Of a DNA stretch of 64,000 bases, positions 45,055-56,228 are shown piece after piece. Below the pieces are notes generated by a model that was not told where the DNA came from, did no database searches, and saw nothing but the letters and a program-made list of their open reading frames with translations. Position 1 is the first letter of the stretch, and every line of letters begins with the position of its first letter. Made by a program: the position numbers and the translations under genes. Source of the stretch: Mercenaria mercenaria. Its lineage: Eukaryota > Mollusca > Bivalvia > Venerida > Veneridae. The stretch lies in the NCBI RefSeq assembly GCF_021730395.1, contig NW_026463110.1, forward strand, positions 1-64,000, in the 5' to 3' direction.

Positions 45055-47419
45055 GACAACCACCCGGAAGTAAGAGATATAAAGGATCACTGCAGTTTTG
45101 ACTATGCTGAACAAGTATTTACACAAATTATGCTCAGCAAGTGGAGGTGCTGTGAATTCTCATGCAGGTATAAGATTTTAAAGTTATTGGTTACATTCAT
45201 ATCAGTGTCAGTATCCTCAAATGCATTTTTTTCAATATCAATTTTAACTATGAAATTCCATATACCACTAAATTAAATTCTACAGTCTTCAAAAAAAAAA
45301 TCATGACTCTATGAAAAAAAGCTACAGGTCTACTACAGTACACATTTTACATTGGAATTTACAGTGACACCTTAAAACAGAAATTTGGTTAAGTGAAATT
45401 ATTTATAGGAAGTTGTGTTTTGTTAATACTTGATCATGTTGATTTTACTAATTTCTTTGGGAGTTTTTTTTTCACTGAACTTTTTGTAAATCCCAGAAAT
45501 GGGATTGAAAATACTGCATTGCTTTATAATAAAGATGCTATATAATAAGCACTGTAAATTGGTATTCAATTAAATTTAGATAAATGCAAATTATTGTGAA
45601 GAATTATCTATAAGAAATGATGGACTGTTTTGGTCAGTGTTTATTCACTACATTTTTGATGAGAACTTTAATACATTTCTTATAAACTTTTCTTGTTTTT
45701 AGGGCTCTCAGATTGTCTACCTAGTGTATGAAAAGCACAGTACTACTGTTGGAAGAGGAGCAAACAGTGTGGTATCTATGGTCCCCCATCACTTCAAGCA
45801 TCATGGCTATGGAGAAAAGAATGTTTCATTACATATGGACAATTATAGTGGACAAGATAAGAAAAGTGTTGTAATAAGGTAAGAATTCCCATTAAATAAA
45901 GGAATATTTATTAAGCACACAGAATTTAATGATGAAATATTTAATTTCACAGTGTAATTATACACTTCAGTTTGGAAAGTCACTTGTTTCCATTTTATAA
46001 TTATATTATATAATGTGTATATTTTTATGTAAATGAAACATCATATCTCCACTGATAAACATTGATTTACAATTTGAATATTGCATACTTACACAACATA
46101 TTGTATTAAAAAAATCAACTGAGTAGCTGGCATTTAATTGTTTTAGATATGGTGCCTGCTTTTTAATTTTGTCTTTTGACAGTTCCTGTGATACGCAGGC
46201 TCCATAACCTCAGATCCCCTTCCTAAATTCCAGTTTGTTTATTTCTGCTCATTGTTTTCTCGTTTGGGGCAAACCCTTTACTTTATCTGGGGACCAAACG
46301 CCGCTTTTCATAGAATTACACGCCTCAAAACGTGTATCATTGAAGGTTCCATTTTAACCGCCGTTTGAATACATCTGCGGATGTCTCTAAATTGTTTTTT
46401 GTACTTAAAACATGTGCACATGTTGAGTTCTGCTCAACCCGGAGCTAGAGGGCGTGGCGGTAGCATGCATTTCCACTACCGTCCATGAACAGGCTCAATC
46501 AAACCGAGCCTGCAACATTTTCATTTTTGTCGTGTTGAGCGACCTGTGAACATTTCACTTTTCTCTATTTTAATAAAGTGATGCTATGTTATATTCGAAG
46601 GACTACACTTTTGCTACTTAAAAGTTTTTGTCTAAGAATCCATTGTTTAAATATACCCTTATTTTAGTTATGGAATGTGGCTTGTTATGATCAGATGGGT
46701 CTACATGATGACTTGGAGTACAACCTGATGGAGGCCGGGCATACAGAATTCAGTCCTGAACATGTTTAGGTATATTTGGCTTGAGCCTCTTTAAGCAATT
46801 ATGTTTTTAGCAATAATCAAGTATTAATAAAACTTGCTGCAGAGGTCATGTCTGTAAAGAGGCCACTTGCATTAAGATACCACATTTTCTGTTCCTTTTT
46901 GTGCAAGCCAGTTCAACAGAAATAACAATTGTAATACAATAACTGTTAACCAGGTTAAAGAACTATTTGTTAAAATGAGACCAAAATCATGGCCCTTACT
47001 TGATGTAGAATATGTGCGATAGTTGAAAGTTTGCATGAAAAGAGGTTGTCATTACTGTAATAAAATTCTAAAATATAACTTAATGTAATTAAATGTGGGC
47101 TGTCTTATGGGCAGCTGTTTTTCAGGATTGCAAAAAAAAGGTTATTTGTGTTCTTTGTCTTAAATATTTGATACATTTATCATTACAGAATATCTTCTGC
47201 ATGACCTGGTATAGTATTCTTGAAGGATTATAACTTCAACACAGAGACGGAGATTAATATTTTAGGCAGCGGGTTGGCATGACAGGCAAATTCTCCAACC
47301 GTATTACCATTCCTGAGCTGGATGCCAGTCGACAGTGGTACCTGTATAATGAAAAAGTGCCCCTTTGCGGCAACAGCAATGTATGCTCAAAACCAGCAGT
47401 GCTAAAGTCATTAAATTGA
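45055..47419 (+). pseudogene. DUF7869-like conserved protein, four exon-like pieces, probably decayed
   Basis: Pieces: 45055-45167 (DNHPEVRDIKDHCSFDYAEQ), 45703-45878 (VGRGANSVVSMVPHHFKHHG, then HMDNYSGQDKKSVVI), 46668-46770 (GLHDDLEYNLMEAGHTEFSP) and 47266-47419 (MTGKFSNRITIPELDASRQW, ending in a stop). Together and in order they match a family of uncharacterised invertebrate proteins with HYSFDYAQQ, GKGAN...HHFF, DNCSGQNKN and AGHTKFSPDW signatures, which I associate from memory with DUF7869. Acceptors and donors flank most pieces. However, pieces 1 and 2 do not join in one frame, piece 3 needs a frame change after MWLV, and DNCSGQNKN has become DNYSGQDKK. Function is unknown; links to mobile DNA have been suspected for such families. 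A live gene with other splice sites is less likely. Confidence 0.65.
46150..46600. repeat. Hairpin-rich GC island inside the DUF7869-like locus
   Basis: This stretch is richer in GC than its surroundings and holds consecutive inverted pairs: TTGAGTTCTGCTCAA (about 46423), GGTAG...CTACC (about 46460-46482) and CAGGCTC...GAGCCTG (about 46491-46513). It also contains ACCCGGAGCTAGAGGGCGTG. It lies between pieces 2 and 3, where the intron would be. It is probably an inserted repeat, but I see no clear ends. Confidence 0.4.
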
Positions 47420-49380
47420 AAACTCAATCATTTAAAACGAAGAATGAATGGAAAAAAGTGTTTAACATTTAAAGTAATACAGAGAAAGAGCACAGCTCAA
47501 TTGGTATTGTATTGATCGAAAACTAAAAACTATTAATTAAAGAGATCTTGACTACATATCTCTTCTGATCAAAGTTGTATTATAGTATATTCTCGATATC
47601 TTAAATCAAAGTCAAGTTGCTTCCCTTTAACTGTCATTACCAGAACGGCAAATTGTACCACATGAAGAATCTTCTATCATTATAACAAATTTATTTTAAG
47701 CAATAATAACATGTAAGCACTTTAACTTATTTAATAAGTTAATACTGATGTAAGAATTAAAAGATTAATAAAACGGACAATTATGTTAAACTTTCGACGT
47801 TGTCACTGGCGGCGTTTAATAATATGAAAACGAGATACATAAAGACAGTGTATGATTCATTTTCAGGTGTATGATTTACTTTTTCAGTTATAACACAAAA
47901 ACTTCAAACATCTCATAAAGTGTATACTTTTTAGGAGTTATTGTTTTATTTATTTTATCCGGTAAAGAAAATGGTTAACAGAGATGATATAATTATTTAA
48001 ATTTTATTTACTTCCCTTTAACTGTTTCACGACAGGAACGACAAGTATTCTTATATCAGTATAACAGATTTATATAACATGTCATTAGCTGCAAGTTATC
48101 ACTGTTGTCAAGCCGAGCTACAGTCCGTACCGCACTACTTATATAGCTGTTACGGCAACACGTCTTCAGCTGCGAGTTCGCTGTTGGCTACAATTCGCTC
48201 TCTCTCGAGGGAGACATTTCTGGAATACGTTGCGTCTATCTGCTAACCAGTTCAGCTTTTCGATGCAGAAAGGGTACTTATAAGTAAATGGTTTTGCTCG
48301 ACCTGCGTCTTACTCATATGTCGTAGTTTGCCTGAAATTGAAATGAATGTATGAAAATAACACACTCGGGATCGGATGTCAAATTCAACCATAATATATA
48401 AATCAAAGAGTTTGAGTTTTCCGCAAGTTTGTGTACATAACCGTCACTCTAACTGACATATTGAAACATTCCACATACCTATGAGCAGAATGGTGTACGG
48501 TTAAATTAAGGAGAAGCGGAATTTCGAAAATTTGACGAAGACAGGGTTCAGGTAAGGGAATTAGTATAGGTAAGATTAAATGAATTGTCTTACCTTCTTA
48601 CTGACAACATTGTAATATATTTTCGCTGACACGATTATGTTCGGCCGATAAAGGGAAAACAAAAAGTATAAACACAGCATTTTTTTTCAGAAATGTTCAT
48701 ACATACATAACAAGTACTTTTATTAGTAGTTTTTATATTTGTATTGATGGTGTCCAATATGAGGTGAATAAAAATTCTTTTGTTTAAAGTTTAAAGAACT
48801 ACAAACAATTCATTAGAATCATTTTTCATCAATTACTTGATTTTATCTTTATGAAGCGTTCAGATAAAGTTTGGAAAATAGCTTGCTTAGAATTCTTGTT
48901 GCAAACGTCTTGAAAAAGTATTACAGACACATGGTAAGTGTAGGTTTTCCCGGAAGCACAGAGCTCCCCAACATAACCATACCATCATGCATCGCAATGT
49001 AGGCCCGCAACAAAATTCCTTATTTTCTGCTACAAATCTCCCAAGACAGAAGGGTTAGAGCTGTTGTGAATATCGTTTATTTTCTGTTTTGTTTTCTTTG
49101 TTTTAGCGTTAAAACAGCGCTGTCACATTTCCCTTGAGCGGGGAATATAGTAGATATTTTTGGGTACAGGGATCACCTCTAGCTGTAAGCCTTGGTTAGA
49201 AATTGATATTGGGCAAGCTATTTTATTTCCTTTAGTAACCTAAACATTAGAACTCACATCATTATGAAAAAATCACGCAAATGGAACTTGACTTACCCTT
49301 GATATAACTCGTGGCCCAATCCATTTGTATATGTTAATTTTGTGTTCATACTATTGTACACATGCCTAATAACAAATACA
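47420..49380. other. Unassigned sequence with an old internal duplication
   Basis: CTTCCCTTTAACTGTCATTA at about 47621 and ACTTCCCTTTAACTGTTTCA at about 48010 open two diverged copies of a roughly 90-bp segment (both followed by a GAACGGCAA/GAACGACAA and ATAACA..TTTAT pattern). No coding exon is recognisable. A TATATAGC box-like string near 48141 with GC-richer sequence downstream could be a promoter, but nothing confirms it. Confidence 0.45.
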
Positions 49381-49394
49381 ATAAAATATTATTA

Positions 49395-49690
49395 AACTAA
49401 ACTTACCCTTAAGTTTCGTGTATAGCATACATATTACTTTTATGGCACATGTTTGTAATTTTATTTGTATTTCTTTATGTGAAAAGGTCCATTCCTTTAT
49501 GAAAAGCGGAAAGGACGTTATCAAGTTAATATCTGTGAAGACGTACATGCAGGTAACAGTCATTTAGCTTCGTATAAACAGAAGAAAATCGACACTTCGT
49601 AAACAGTACCTTAAACAGAAGAAACCTCGTGCAGCATAATTGCATCGCTAGGCGGTCGACATTTCCTCGGTCGTGCAGGGCTAAGGGTAT
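49395..49690. repeat. Segmental duplication block A, copy 1
   Basis: Shares CTTAAGTTTCG, TTTATGAAA(A/C)GCGGAAAGG, ACGTTATCAAG, CATTTAGCTTCGTATAAACA and CCTCGG(T/C)CGTGCAGGGC in the same order with copy 2 (51908-52162). A more diverged copy 3 lies at about 56690-56830. One frame over the best-conserved part reads GPFLYEKRKGRYQ in copy 1 and GPFLYETRKGRYQ in copy 2, followed by a GTTAAT or GTGAGT donor-like site. A decayed exon is possible but unproven. Confidence 0.7.
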
Positions 49691-49704
49691 TGATGTCATG
49701 TTTA

Positions 49705-50311
49705 TAGTGTTTGTTTTTCTAAATTTTACTAAAATTCATTTTCACTTTTCTCGATCATTTTCACTATGATATATTTTCGTAAAATAAATCTATGTTCAAT
49801 TTACAGTATTTAATTTAAATAAAGTCATTATGAATATAACCGATTTAAATTCGGACACCAACTTTCCACTTTTTCTCTATTTTCCTAATAAAAATAAACG
49901 CCCTTGATAAAGACTGATAGATGGCCCATTTATGTTTTGATACCTGGAAGCATGATGTAACTAAACGTTTTTCGAAGAAGTACTTGAAAATGTTTTCCTT
50001 AATCCATAACAAAGAACGTCCTTCAATGCATATTTGTAATGCTATTTATGTTTTGATACCTAGAAACATGAGATATCGATACTAGTGTCGTACAAGGGGT
50101 TACACACTTTCGTCATTTGACAAAAGACGAACGCCCTTGAATATATTGCCTTACTAACGTTGGAGAAAAAATAAACTATTTATCTGTACATTTTTGTGGT
50201 CTACTCCTGTAAAATTAACCTACTTTCTAACCGAGACAGTTCTTTTCACGGATCCACATTATTGAAACACTCCTTGTTATTATATGCATTATAATATGTA
50301 TTATAAAATAT
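49705..50311. repeat. Segmental duplication block B, copy 1
   Basis: Matches copy 2 at 53870-54460 over a long ordered series of strings: CGATTTAAATTCGG, TATGTTTTGATACCT(A/G)GAA, CATGATGTAACTAAACG, AAGTACTTGAAAA, GATACTAGTGTC, TTTTTGTGGTCTAC and TTTCTAACCGAGACAG. Small insertions and deletions separate the copies. It directly follows block A here, but blocks A and B are split by an element in copy 2. Within copy 1, TATTTATGTTTTGATACCT occurs twice. Confidence 0.78.
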
Positions 50312-50322
50312 ATATTTCTAAG

Positions 50323-50634
50323 AAACCGCCTCGGTAGCCTAGTGGTAGAGCGTCCGCTTCGAGTGCGGGAGGTCGTGGGTTCGATCCCCGGTCGCGTCAT
50401 ACCAAAGACGTAAAAAATGGCGCTCAGCATTAAGGGGATAGTGTTTGGACTGGTCAGCCCGGTGTCAGTATAATGTGACTGGGTGGGGTATCATGCCATG
50501 TGTCTACGGCGTGATATTCCAGTGAGGCAGCACTATAAAGTTGGGCATTGTGCTCACTGCTACAAGTAGACACCGTCGTTTATATGACTGAAAAATTGTT
50601 GAAAAAGACGTTAAACCCGAACACACACACACAC
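50323..50634 (+). mobile_element. SINE family B, intact, 11-bp target duplication
   Basis: Complete head (CCGCCTCGGTAGCCTAGTGG, B box GGGTTCGATCCCC), body and tail (GACGTTAAACCCGAACACAC plus CA repeats). The target-site duplication ATATTTCTAAG at 50312-50322 and 50635-50645 is perfect, so this is the youngest-looking SINE in the window. It sits just after segmental block B copy 1; block B copy 2 has no SINE at the matching place, so it arrived after the duplication. Confidence 0.93.
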
Positions 50635-50645
50635 ATATTTCTAAG

Positions 50646-51907
50646 GTAATGCATAGGAGAAAAGCTCGTGTCGTCGTGTAATATAAATCAGGAATGTTGT
50701 AATATTTTAGCTGCTTTAAACACTTACTCCGAAATTTGACTCAGCATACTTGCCCGATACATTTCGGTTCTAGGTAATGATTACGCCACCTTTTGAACTA
50801 CTTTAAAACCACCGAACCGCAAACTGAGATATAATTTGATGCAACCTTCTTGTTAAAAATTTGTACGGACATTAAGGCCAAGAGAAAAAAAACCCACTAA
50901 ATTTTAGTTATACTTGCTATTGGTGGTACTATATATTTATATTTGACAAGCTTCAAACATGTGTATTAACAATTAAGAATTTCAGGCAGTGTCATAAATA
51001 TTCGAAAGATATTTTTGTCACTATTTTATTTCAAAAGAATATTTGCTCAAAAAATCCTTTGTTTAAGCTTCTGTCAGTTTATCCAGGCCATATCAAATTA
51101 TTCAGAATTATTTGCAAAACAAATTCGTTCATTAAACATATATCATTATATCAAGTGTTATCAAATCAAATTTAGTATCATTTTTTACGAAAGTATTTGT
51201 CTAGACATAATGAGTATAATGTTAGATTTAATATTATTTGTTTTAAAAATGCCTTGTCTAAGCATAATCTGTATATTATATATAAAGAAATATTATTTGC
51301 TTCAGTCATTCTTTATTAGTTATATTATCTTTTTATTTCACTGATGTATATGTTTTACTTACAATTAATGTTAAACTGGCTTAAAACTGTAAAATGCCTT
51401 TATTTCATCTTGTATTCTTTGAAATCTTTTGACATTTGCATATCAGAGTGAGGTAGTTGTCATGGTTTTCAGTTCGCATGACTTTGAGCATAGATATTAA
51501 TATTTGTACCACATCATTTGGAGTAAACACTTCGGTATCTGATTGAAAACGTTTTGCATACCAGACATGTGGTAATCATGATCAATAATTTATTTTAATC
51601 AGCAGGCAGCAATCTTGATTAAGAAAAAAAAGCCAGGTTTCTATTCACATGAATAGCCGTATTCAAATTATGTCAGTCGTTAAAATATTCAAATGCAGGT
51701 CTTGTCTACGGCTGTGTTTGTGCTGTGTTTGCGTTGATCTGTGCTTCCGGGAAATCTACCTTTACCTTTTATCTTTTTCTTCGTCTAAACTATCATTGTA
51801 AAATGAACAGAATTAAGTAGCTGGTACGAAAATCGGTCGACGTTTTATCACCATATATATCATAATAATCGATTAATATATGAAAACGTCAAACAAATTA
51901 AGTTGAC
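50646..51907. repeat. Unassigned AT-rich sequence with a distant relative at 60.2 kb
   Basis: The part from about 50915 to 51420 resembles 60260-60720 in order (TTGCTATT.GTGGTA.TATAT, AAGAA.T.TCAGGCA, ATTTCATCTTGTATTCTTT versus ATTTTCGACTTGTATTCTTT), too diverged to align reliably by eye. A 109-codon frame at 51015 is AT-rich and hydrophobic with no recognisable domain. GTGCTTCCGGGAAATCTACC at about 51744 recurs as GTGCTTCCGAGAAATCTACT at about 62504. Confidence 0.45.
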
Positions 51908-52162
51908 TTAAAATCCTTAAGTTTCGAGTATATCATATAAATTACCTTTGTGATACATCTTTAAAACTTTTTCTTGTATTTCATTATGTGACAAGGGCCA
52001 TTTCTTTATGAAACGCGGAAAGGACGTTATCAAGTGAGTATCTATGTCATTTAGCTTCGTATAAACATGAGAAAATCGACACCTCATGCACTATAACTGC
52101 AGCGCTTGACATTAATTTTTTCCTCGGCCGTGCAGGGCAAGAGGTTTTGATGTTGTGTTTTT
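51908..52162. repeat. Segmental duplication block A, copy 2
   Basis: Second copy of the block at 49395, ending just before the inserted element at 52170. See copy 1 for the shared landmarks. The duplication predates the insertion, because copy 1 runs from block A into block B without it. Confidence 0.7.
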
Positions 52163-52169
52163 GTTTATT

Positions 52170-53844
52170 AGTCCCCTACTGGTTGGAAACCAGTTTCGGG
52201 GACTATAGGAATGCGCTATTCAGTCATTCCGTCCATTCGTCCGTCCGTCCGCAATTTCGTGTCTTGTCCATAACTCTGTCATCCATGAAGGCATTTTAAT
52301 ATTACTTGGCATAAATGTTCCCATGATGAGACAACGTGTCATGCGCAAAACCCGGATGCCTAGCCTAAAGGTCAAGGTCACAGTTGGAGGAAAAATATCA
52401 ACAGGGCTTTTTACCTGTCCGGTCCATAACTCTCGTATCCATGAAGGGATTTTAATATTACTTGGCACAAATGTACCTCATAATAAGGCAATGTGTCATG
52501 CACAACTTTCAGACCCTTAGCTAAGAGGTCAAGGTCACACTTAGTAGTCAAATGTTAACATGACATGAACAGGGTCTGTTTCGTGTCCGGTCCAAAACTC
52601 TATCATCCATGAAGGGATTTTAATATCACTTGGCACAAATGTGCCCCATGACAAGTAAACATGTCAGGCGCAAAAGCCGGACCACTAGCTCAAAGGTCAA
52701 GTTCACAATTGGGGGTCAAATGTCAACAGGGCTTTTTTCCTGTCCGGTCCATATATCTGCATCCATGAAGGGATTTTAATATTACTTGGCACAAATGTTC
52801 CCCATTATGAGACGACGTGTCATGTGCAAAACTCGGACCACTAGCTTAAAGGTCAAGGTCACAATTGGAAGTCAAACGTTAATAGGGTATTTTCCTGTCC
52901 ATTTCAGAACTCTCTCATCCATCAAGGGATTACAATATTACTTGGCAAAAATATTATCAATGATGAGATTACGTTTCATGCGCAAAACCAAAAACCCTAG
53001 CATTAATGTCAAGGTCACACTTGGAGATCAAATGTCAATAGGATTTTTCCTGTCCGGTCTATAACTTTGTCATGCCAGACAGGATTTAAATATCAGTTGG
53101 TACAAATATTTCCCTGGATGAGACAACATGTCATGCGCAAAACTCTGGCCCTAGGTCTAAGGTCAAGGTCACACTAAGAGACTAAAGGTCAGAATAAATG
53201 ACTTTGTACGGAGCATTTCTTCTTCTTGCATGTAGGGAATTTGATGTAACTTGGCAAAAAATATTTACCACCATGAGACGGATTGTCATGCGTAATACAC
53301 AGGTCCCTAGGTCTAAGGTCAACGTCATACTTGGAGGTCAAATGTTAAAATAAAGAATGACTTTGTCAGGAGCCTTTCTTCTTCATGCTTTGAGGGATTT
53401 TGATGTAACTTGTCACAAATGTTAACCACCATGCCGCACTCTTGACTTTAGAATTACATTCCTTTCCTTTTACTATATATATTGTTACTTTTTTATTACT
53501 GGTCGTAGGGAAAAATCGACACCTCTTTTCTGTGGTACAACATGCATGTTAATCGTATTGTACGTGTATTTTAACCTGGTAAAGAGTTTTGTATGGACTT
53601 ATAATAGATTTTGTTCAGGATTAATTTCCCTTTGTTGTTACTGTAAATAACTAGTATGATACCATAAAAAAATCCATATGAAAACAACTGTAGATTTCAA
53701 TACATGCAAATCGTAATCCAAGTATTTTGTTATAGCATATTGCATATATAGTACAATATTGTTTATACATCATTGACAGGTATCACTTCAGTTCATTGTA
53801 TTATACTGCAGTAGAAAAAAGTAGGTGCCTTCCAGTAGGGGACT
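52170..53844. mobile_element. TIR element with about 155-bp tandem core, copy 1
   Basis: 13-bp perfect inverted ends AGTCCCCTACTGG (52170-52182) and CCAGTAGGGGACT (53832-53844). The left end folds on itself as AGTCCCCTACTGGTTGG then AAACCAGTTTCGGGGACT. A CCGTCCGTCC tract is followed by about seven units of roughly 155 bp containing CCTGTCCGGTCCATAACTCT, CATCCATGAAGGGATTTTAA and AAGGTCAAGGTCACA. A non-repetitive right section (about 53440-53830) is shared with copy 2. It is non-coding. It interrupts segmental copy 2 between blocks A and B. Confidence 0.82.
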
Positions 53845-53869
53845 TTGTCTTGCATGGCAATACTTCATT

Positions 53870-54460
53870 TACTTGTTGTGTTGGTTTCACTAAATTTTAT
53901 TAACAAACATTCTGACTTTTCTCAGTCATTTTCTCTATGATATATTTTTGTGTTGTATATTAGTCCAGGGTCATAAATATATCCATGGTCATTTATGTTA
54001 TTCTATTCAAATAAAATTCCTTATAAATACGACCGATTTAAATTCGGTCACCAACCTTAATTCTTACATAAAAATAAACGACCTTGAACGAACACTGATG
54101 TCTGGGCCCAATTATGTTTTAATACCTAGAAACATGATGTAACTAAACGGTTTTCGCAGAAGTACTTGAAAACGTTTTCCTTTATCCATAATGCTATTTA
54201 TGTTTTGATACCTAGAAACACGAGATACCGATACTAGTGTCTTAAGCGTTTTCCTCGTTTGACAAAAGATAAACGCCCTTGAAGATATTGCCTTACTTAC
54301 GTGAAGTATAAATAAACTGTTTATATACACGTTTTTGTGGTCTACCTGTATACGATTAACCTGCTTTCTAACCGAGACAGCATTTAAATGCGTGATCATA
54401 TCAATTCGTTTCACGAATCTACATTATTGAAGCTCTCCTTGCTGTTATATATAAACTATA
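53870..54460. repeat. Segmental duplication block B, copy 2
   Basis: Counterpart of 49705-50311. It contains a short extra stretch (ATTAGTCCAGGGTCATAAAT, about 53960) absent from copy 1. It ends just before the second TIR element. Confidence 0.75.
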
Positions 54461-54504
54461 TTAGCGATTGTTTATGCGTAGTGTGTGTTCATTGGGTGCT
54501 TATT

Positions 54505-56228
54505 AGTCCCCTACTGATTGAAAACCAGTTTCGGGGACTATTTGAATGCGCTTTTTTGTCCGTCCGTCCGTTTCTGGTCCCTAACTATGTCATTCATCAA
54601 GGCATTTTAATATTACTTGGCACAAATATTTTCTATGATGAATCAACGTGTCATGTGCAAAACCTGGACCCCTATCTCGAAGGTCAAGGTCATAACTGGA
54701 GGATAATGTCAACAGGGCTTCTTTCCTATCCAGTCCATAACGCCATAAAGGAATTTTAATAGTGCTTGGTACAAATGTATCTCATAAAAAGATAATGTGT
54801 CATGCATAACATTCAGGTCCTCAGCACAAAGGTCAAGGTCACAGTTGGCAGTCAAATGTTTACATGGCATAAGTAGGGTTTGTTTTGTTTCCGGTCTATA
54901 ACTCTTTCATTTGTTATAGGATTTTAATATTACTTGGTACAAATGTTTCCCATGATGAGACGACATCATACGAAACACCAAGCACCCTAGCTTAAGGATC
55001 GGGGTCACAATTGGAGTTCAAAGTTGAACATGTCTTTTTTCCTGTCCGGTACATAACTCTGCCATCCATGAAGTAATTGTAATACTACTTGGCACAAATG
55101 TACCCCATAATAAGACGATGTGTCACGCACAACTTTTAGACCCCTAGCTGAAGGGTCAATGTTACATTTGGTTATCAACTGTTAACATGGCATGAACGGG
55201 GTATGTCTTGTGTCTGGTCCAGAACTCTGTATTCCATCAAGGGTTTACAATATTACCTAGCATAAATGTTTCCCAAAATGAGATGACGTGTCATTGACAG
55301 CAAACAGTACCTTAGGTTAAAGGTCAAGATCAAATGTCAATATGTTTTTTCTCCTGTCCGGTCTATGACTTTGCCATGCAAAACAGGATTTAAATATTAG
55401 CTGACACAAATATTCAACTGGGTGAGACAACGTGTCATGCACAAAACCCAGATCCTTAGCTGAAAGGTAAAATTCACACTTGAAAGTCAGAGGCCAGAAG
55501 GGCTTTTTTCCTGTCCGGTCTGTTACTCAACAATCCTTAATGGGATTTTAATATCACTAGGCACAAATATATCCCTTGATAAGACAATTTTCATGTGCAA
55601 CACCCAGACCCTTAACTTAAGTTCAAGGTTACACTTAGAGGTCAAATGTTGGGAGTGCTTTATGAAGGGATTTAAATATAACTTAGCACAAATGTTTTCC
55701 ATAATGAGACCATTTTTCTTATCCTTATCTCAGAGGTGAAAGTCACTGTCAGAAGTCAAAGTGCGACAATAATTATGTCGAGTGCAATACCGAGACCCCT
55801 AGTGAAGAGGTCAAGGGGACTCTTGAAGGTCAAATGTCAACACTGATCTTTTCCTGTCCAGTCTTTAAAATAGTTTTATATATGCTCATTTGTCATATGG
55901 ACCCAATTAATTAAGAATGTTGGTATTTTTTTTCTTCAGAATGATTTTCCTTTAATATGTTGGGGTTTTTTTACATTTTTTTTTCTCATATTCTCCCACC
56001 AATTTCAAAATGAAAGGTTATCAAAATAGAAATTAAATACATTTTTATACTTATAGATGTTATGAAACGATCAACAACTGGATTTTTGTACATGCAAGTG
56101 TTAATCCAAGTGCTGTGCTATAACATATTGTCTATATGTATATATATAGTGCAATATTGCTAATACATCATTGACAGATATCAGATCATTATGTTACACT
56201 GCAGTAGGGAAAATTATGTGCCTTCCAG
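54505..56228. mobile_element. TIR element with about 155-bp tandem core, copy 2, right end lost
   Basis: The left end (AGTCCCCTACTGATTGAAAA then CCAGTTTCGGGGACT) and hairpin match the element at 52170. About eight diverged tandem units follow, then the same right section ending in CTGCAGTAGGGAAAA. The terminal stretch with GTAGGGGACTTTG is missing: CCTTCCAG passes directly into AATGACAATACTTCATTCAC, while copy 1 has the full end before GGCAATACTTCATTTAC. Greater unit divergence suggests it is older than copy 1. Confidence 0.78.

Noticed and set aside
48100-48260. LTR or promoter segment around TATATAGCTG
   Set aside because: No second copy, primer-binding site, polypurine tract or coding region was found nearby. 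A TATA-like string alone is not enough in AT-rich DNA.
50323-50400. Genuine tRNA gene
   Set aside because: The tRNA-like head is followed by a SINE body found in four other places and is enclosed by an 11-bp target duplication.
51015-51344. 109-codon frame as a membrane protein
   Set aside because: The hydrophobic appearance comes from a T-rich strand. There is no signal peptide context, no domain and no splice support.
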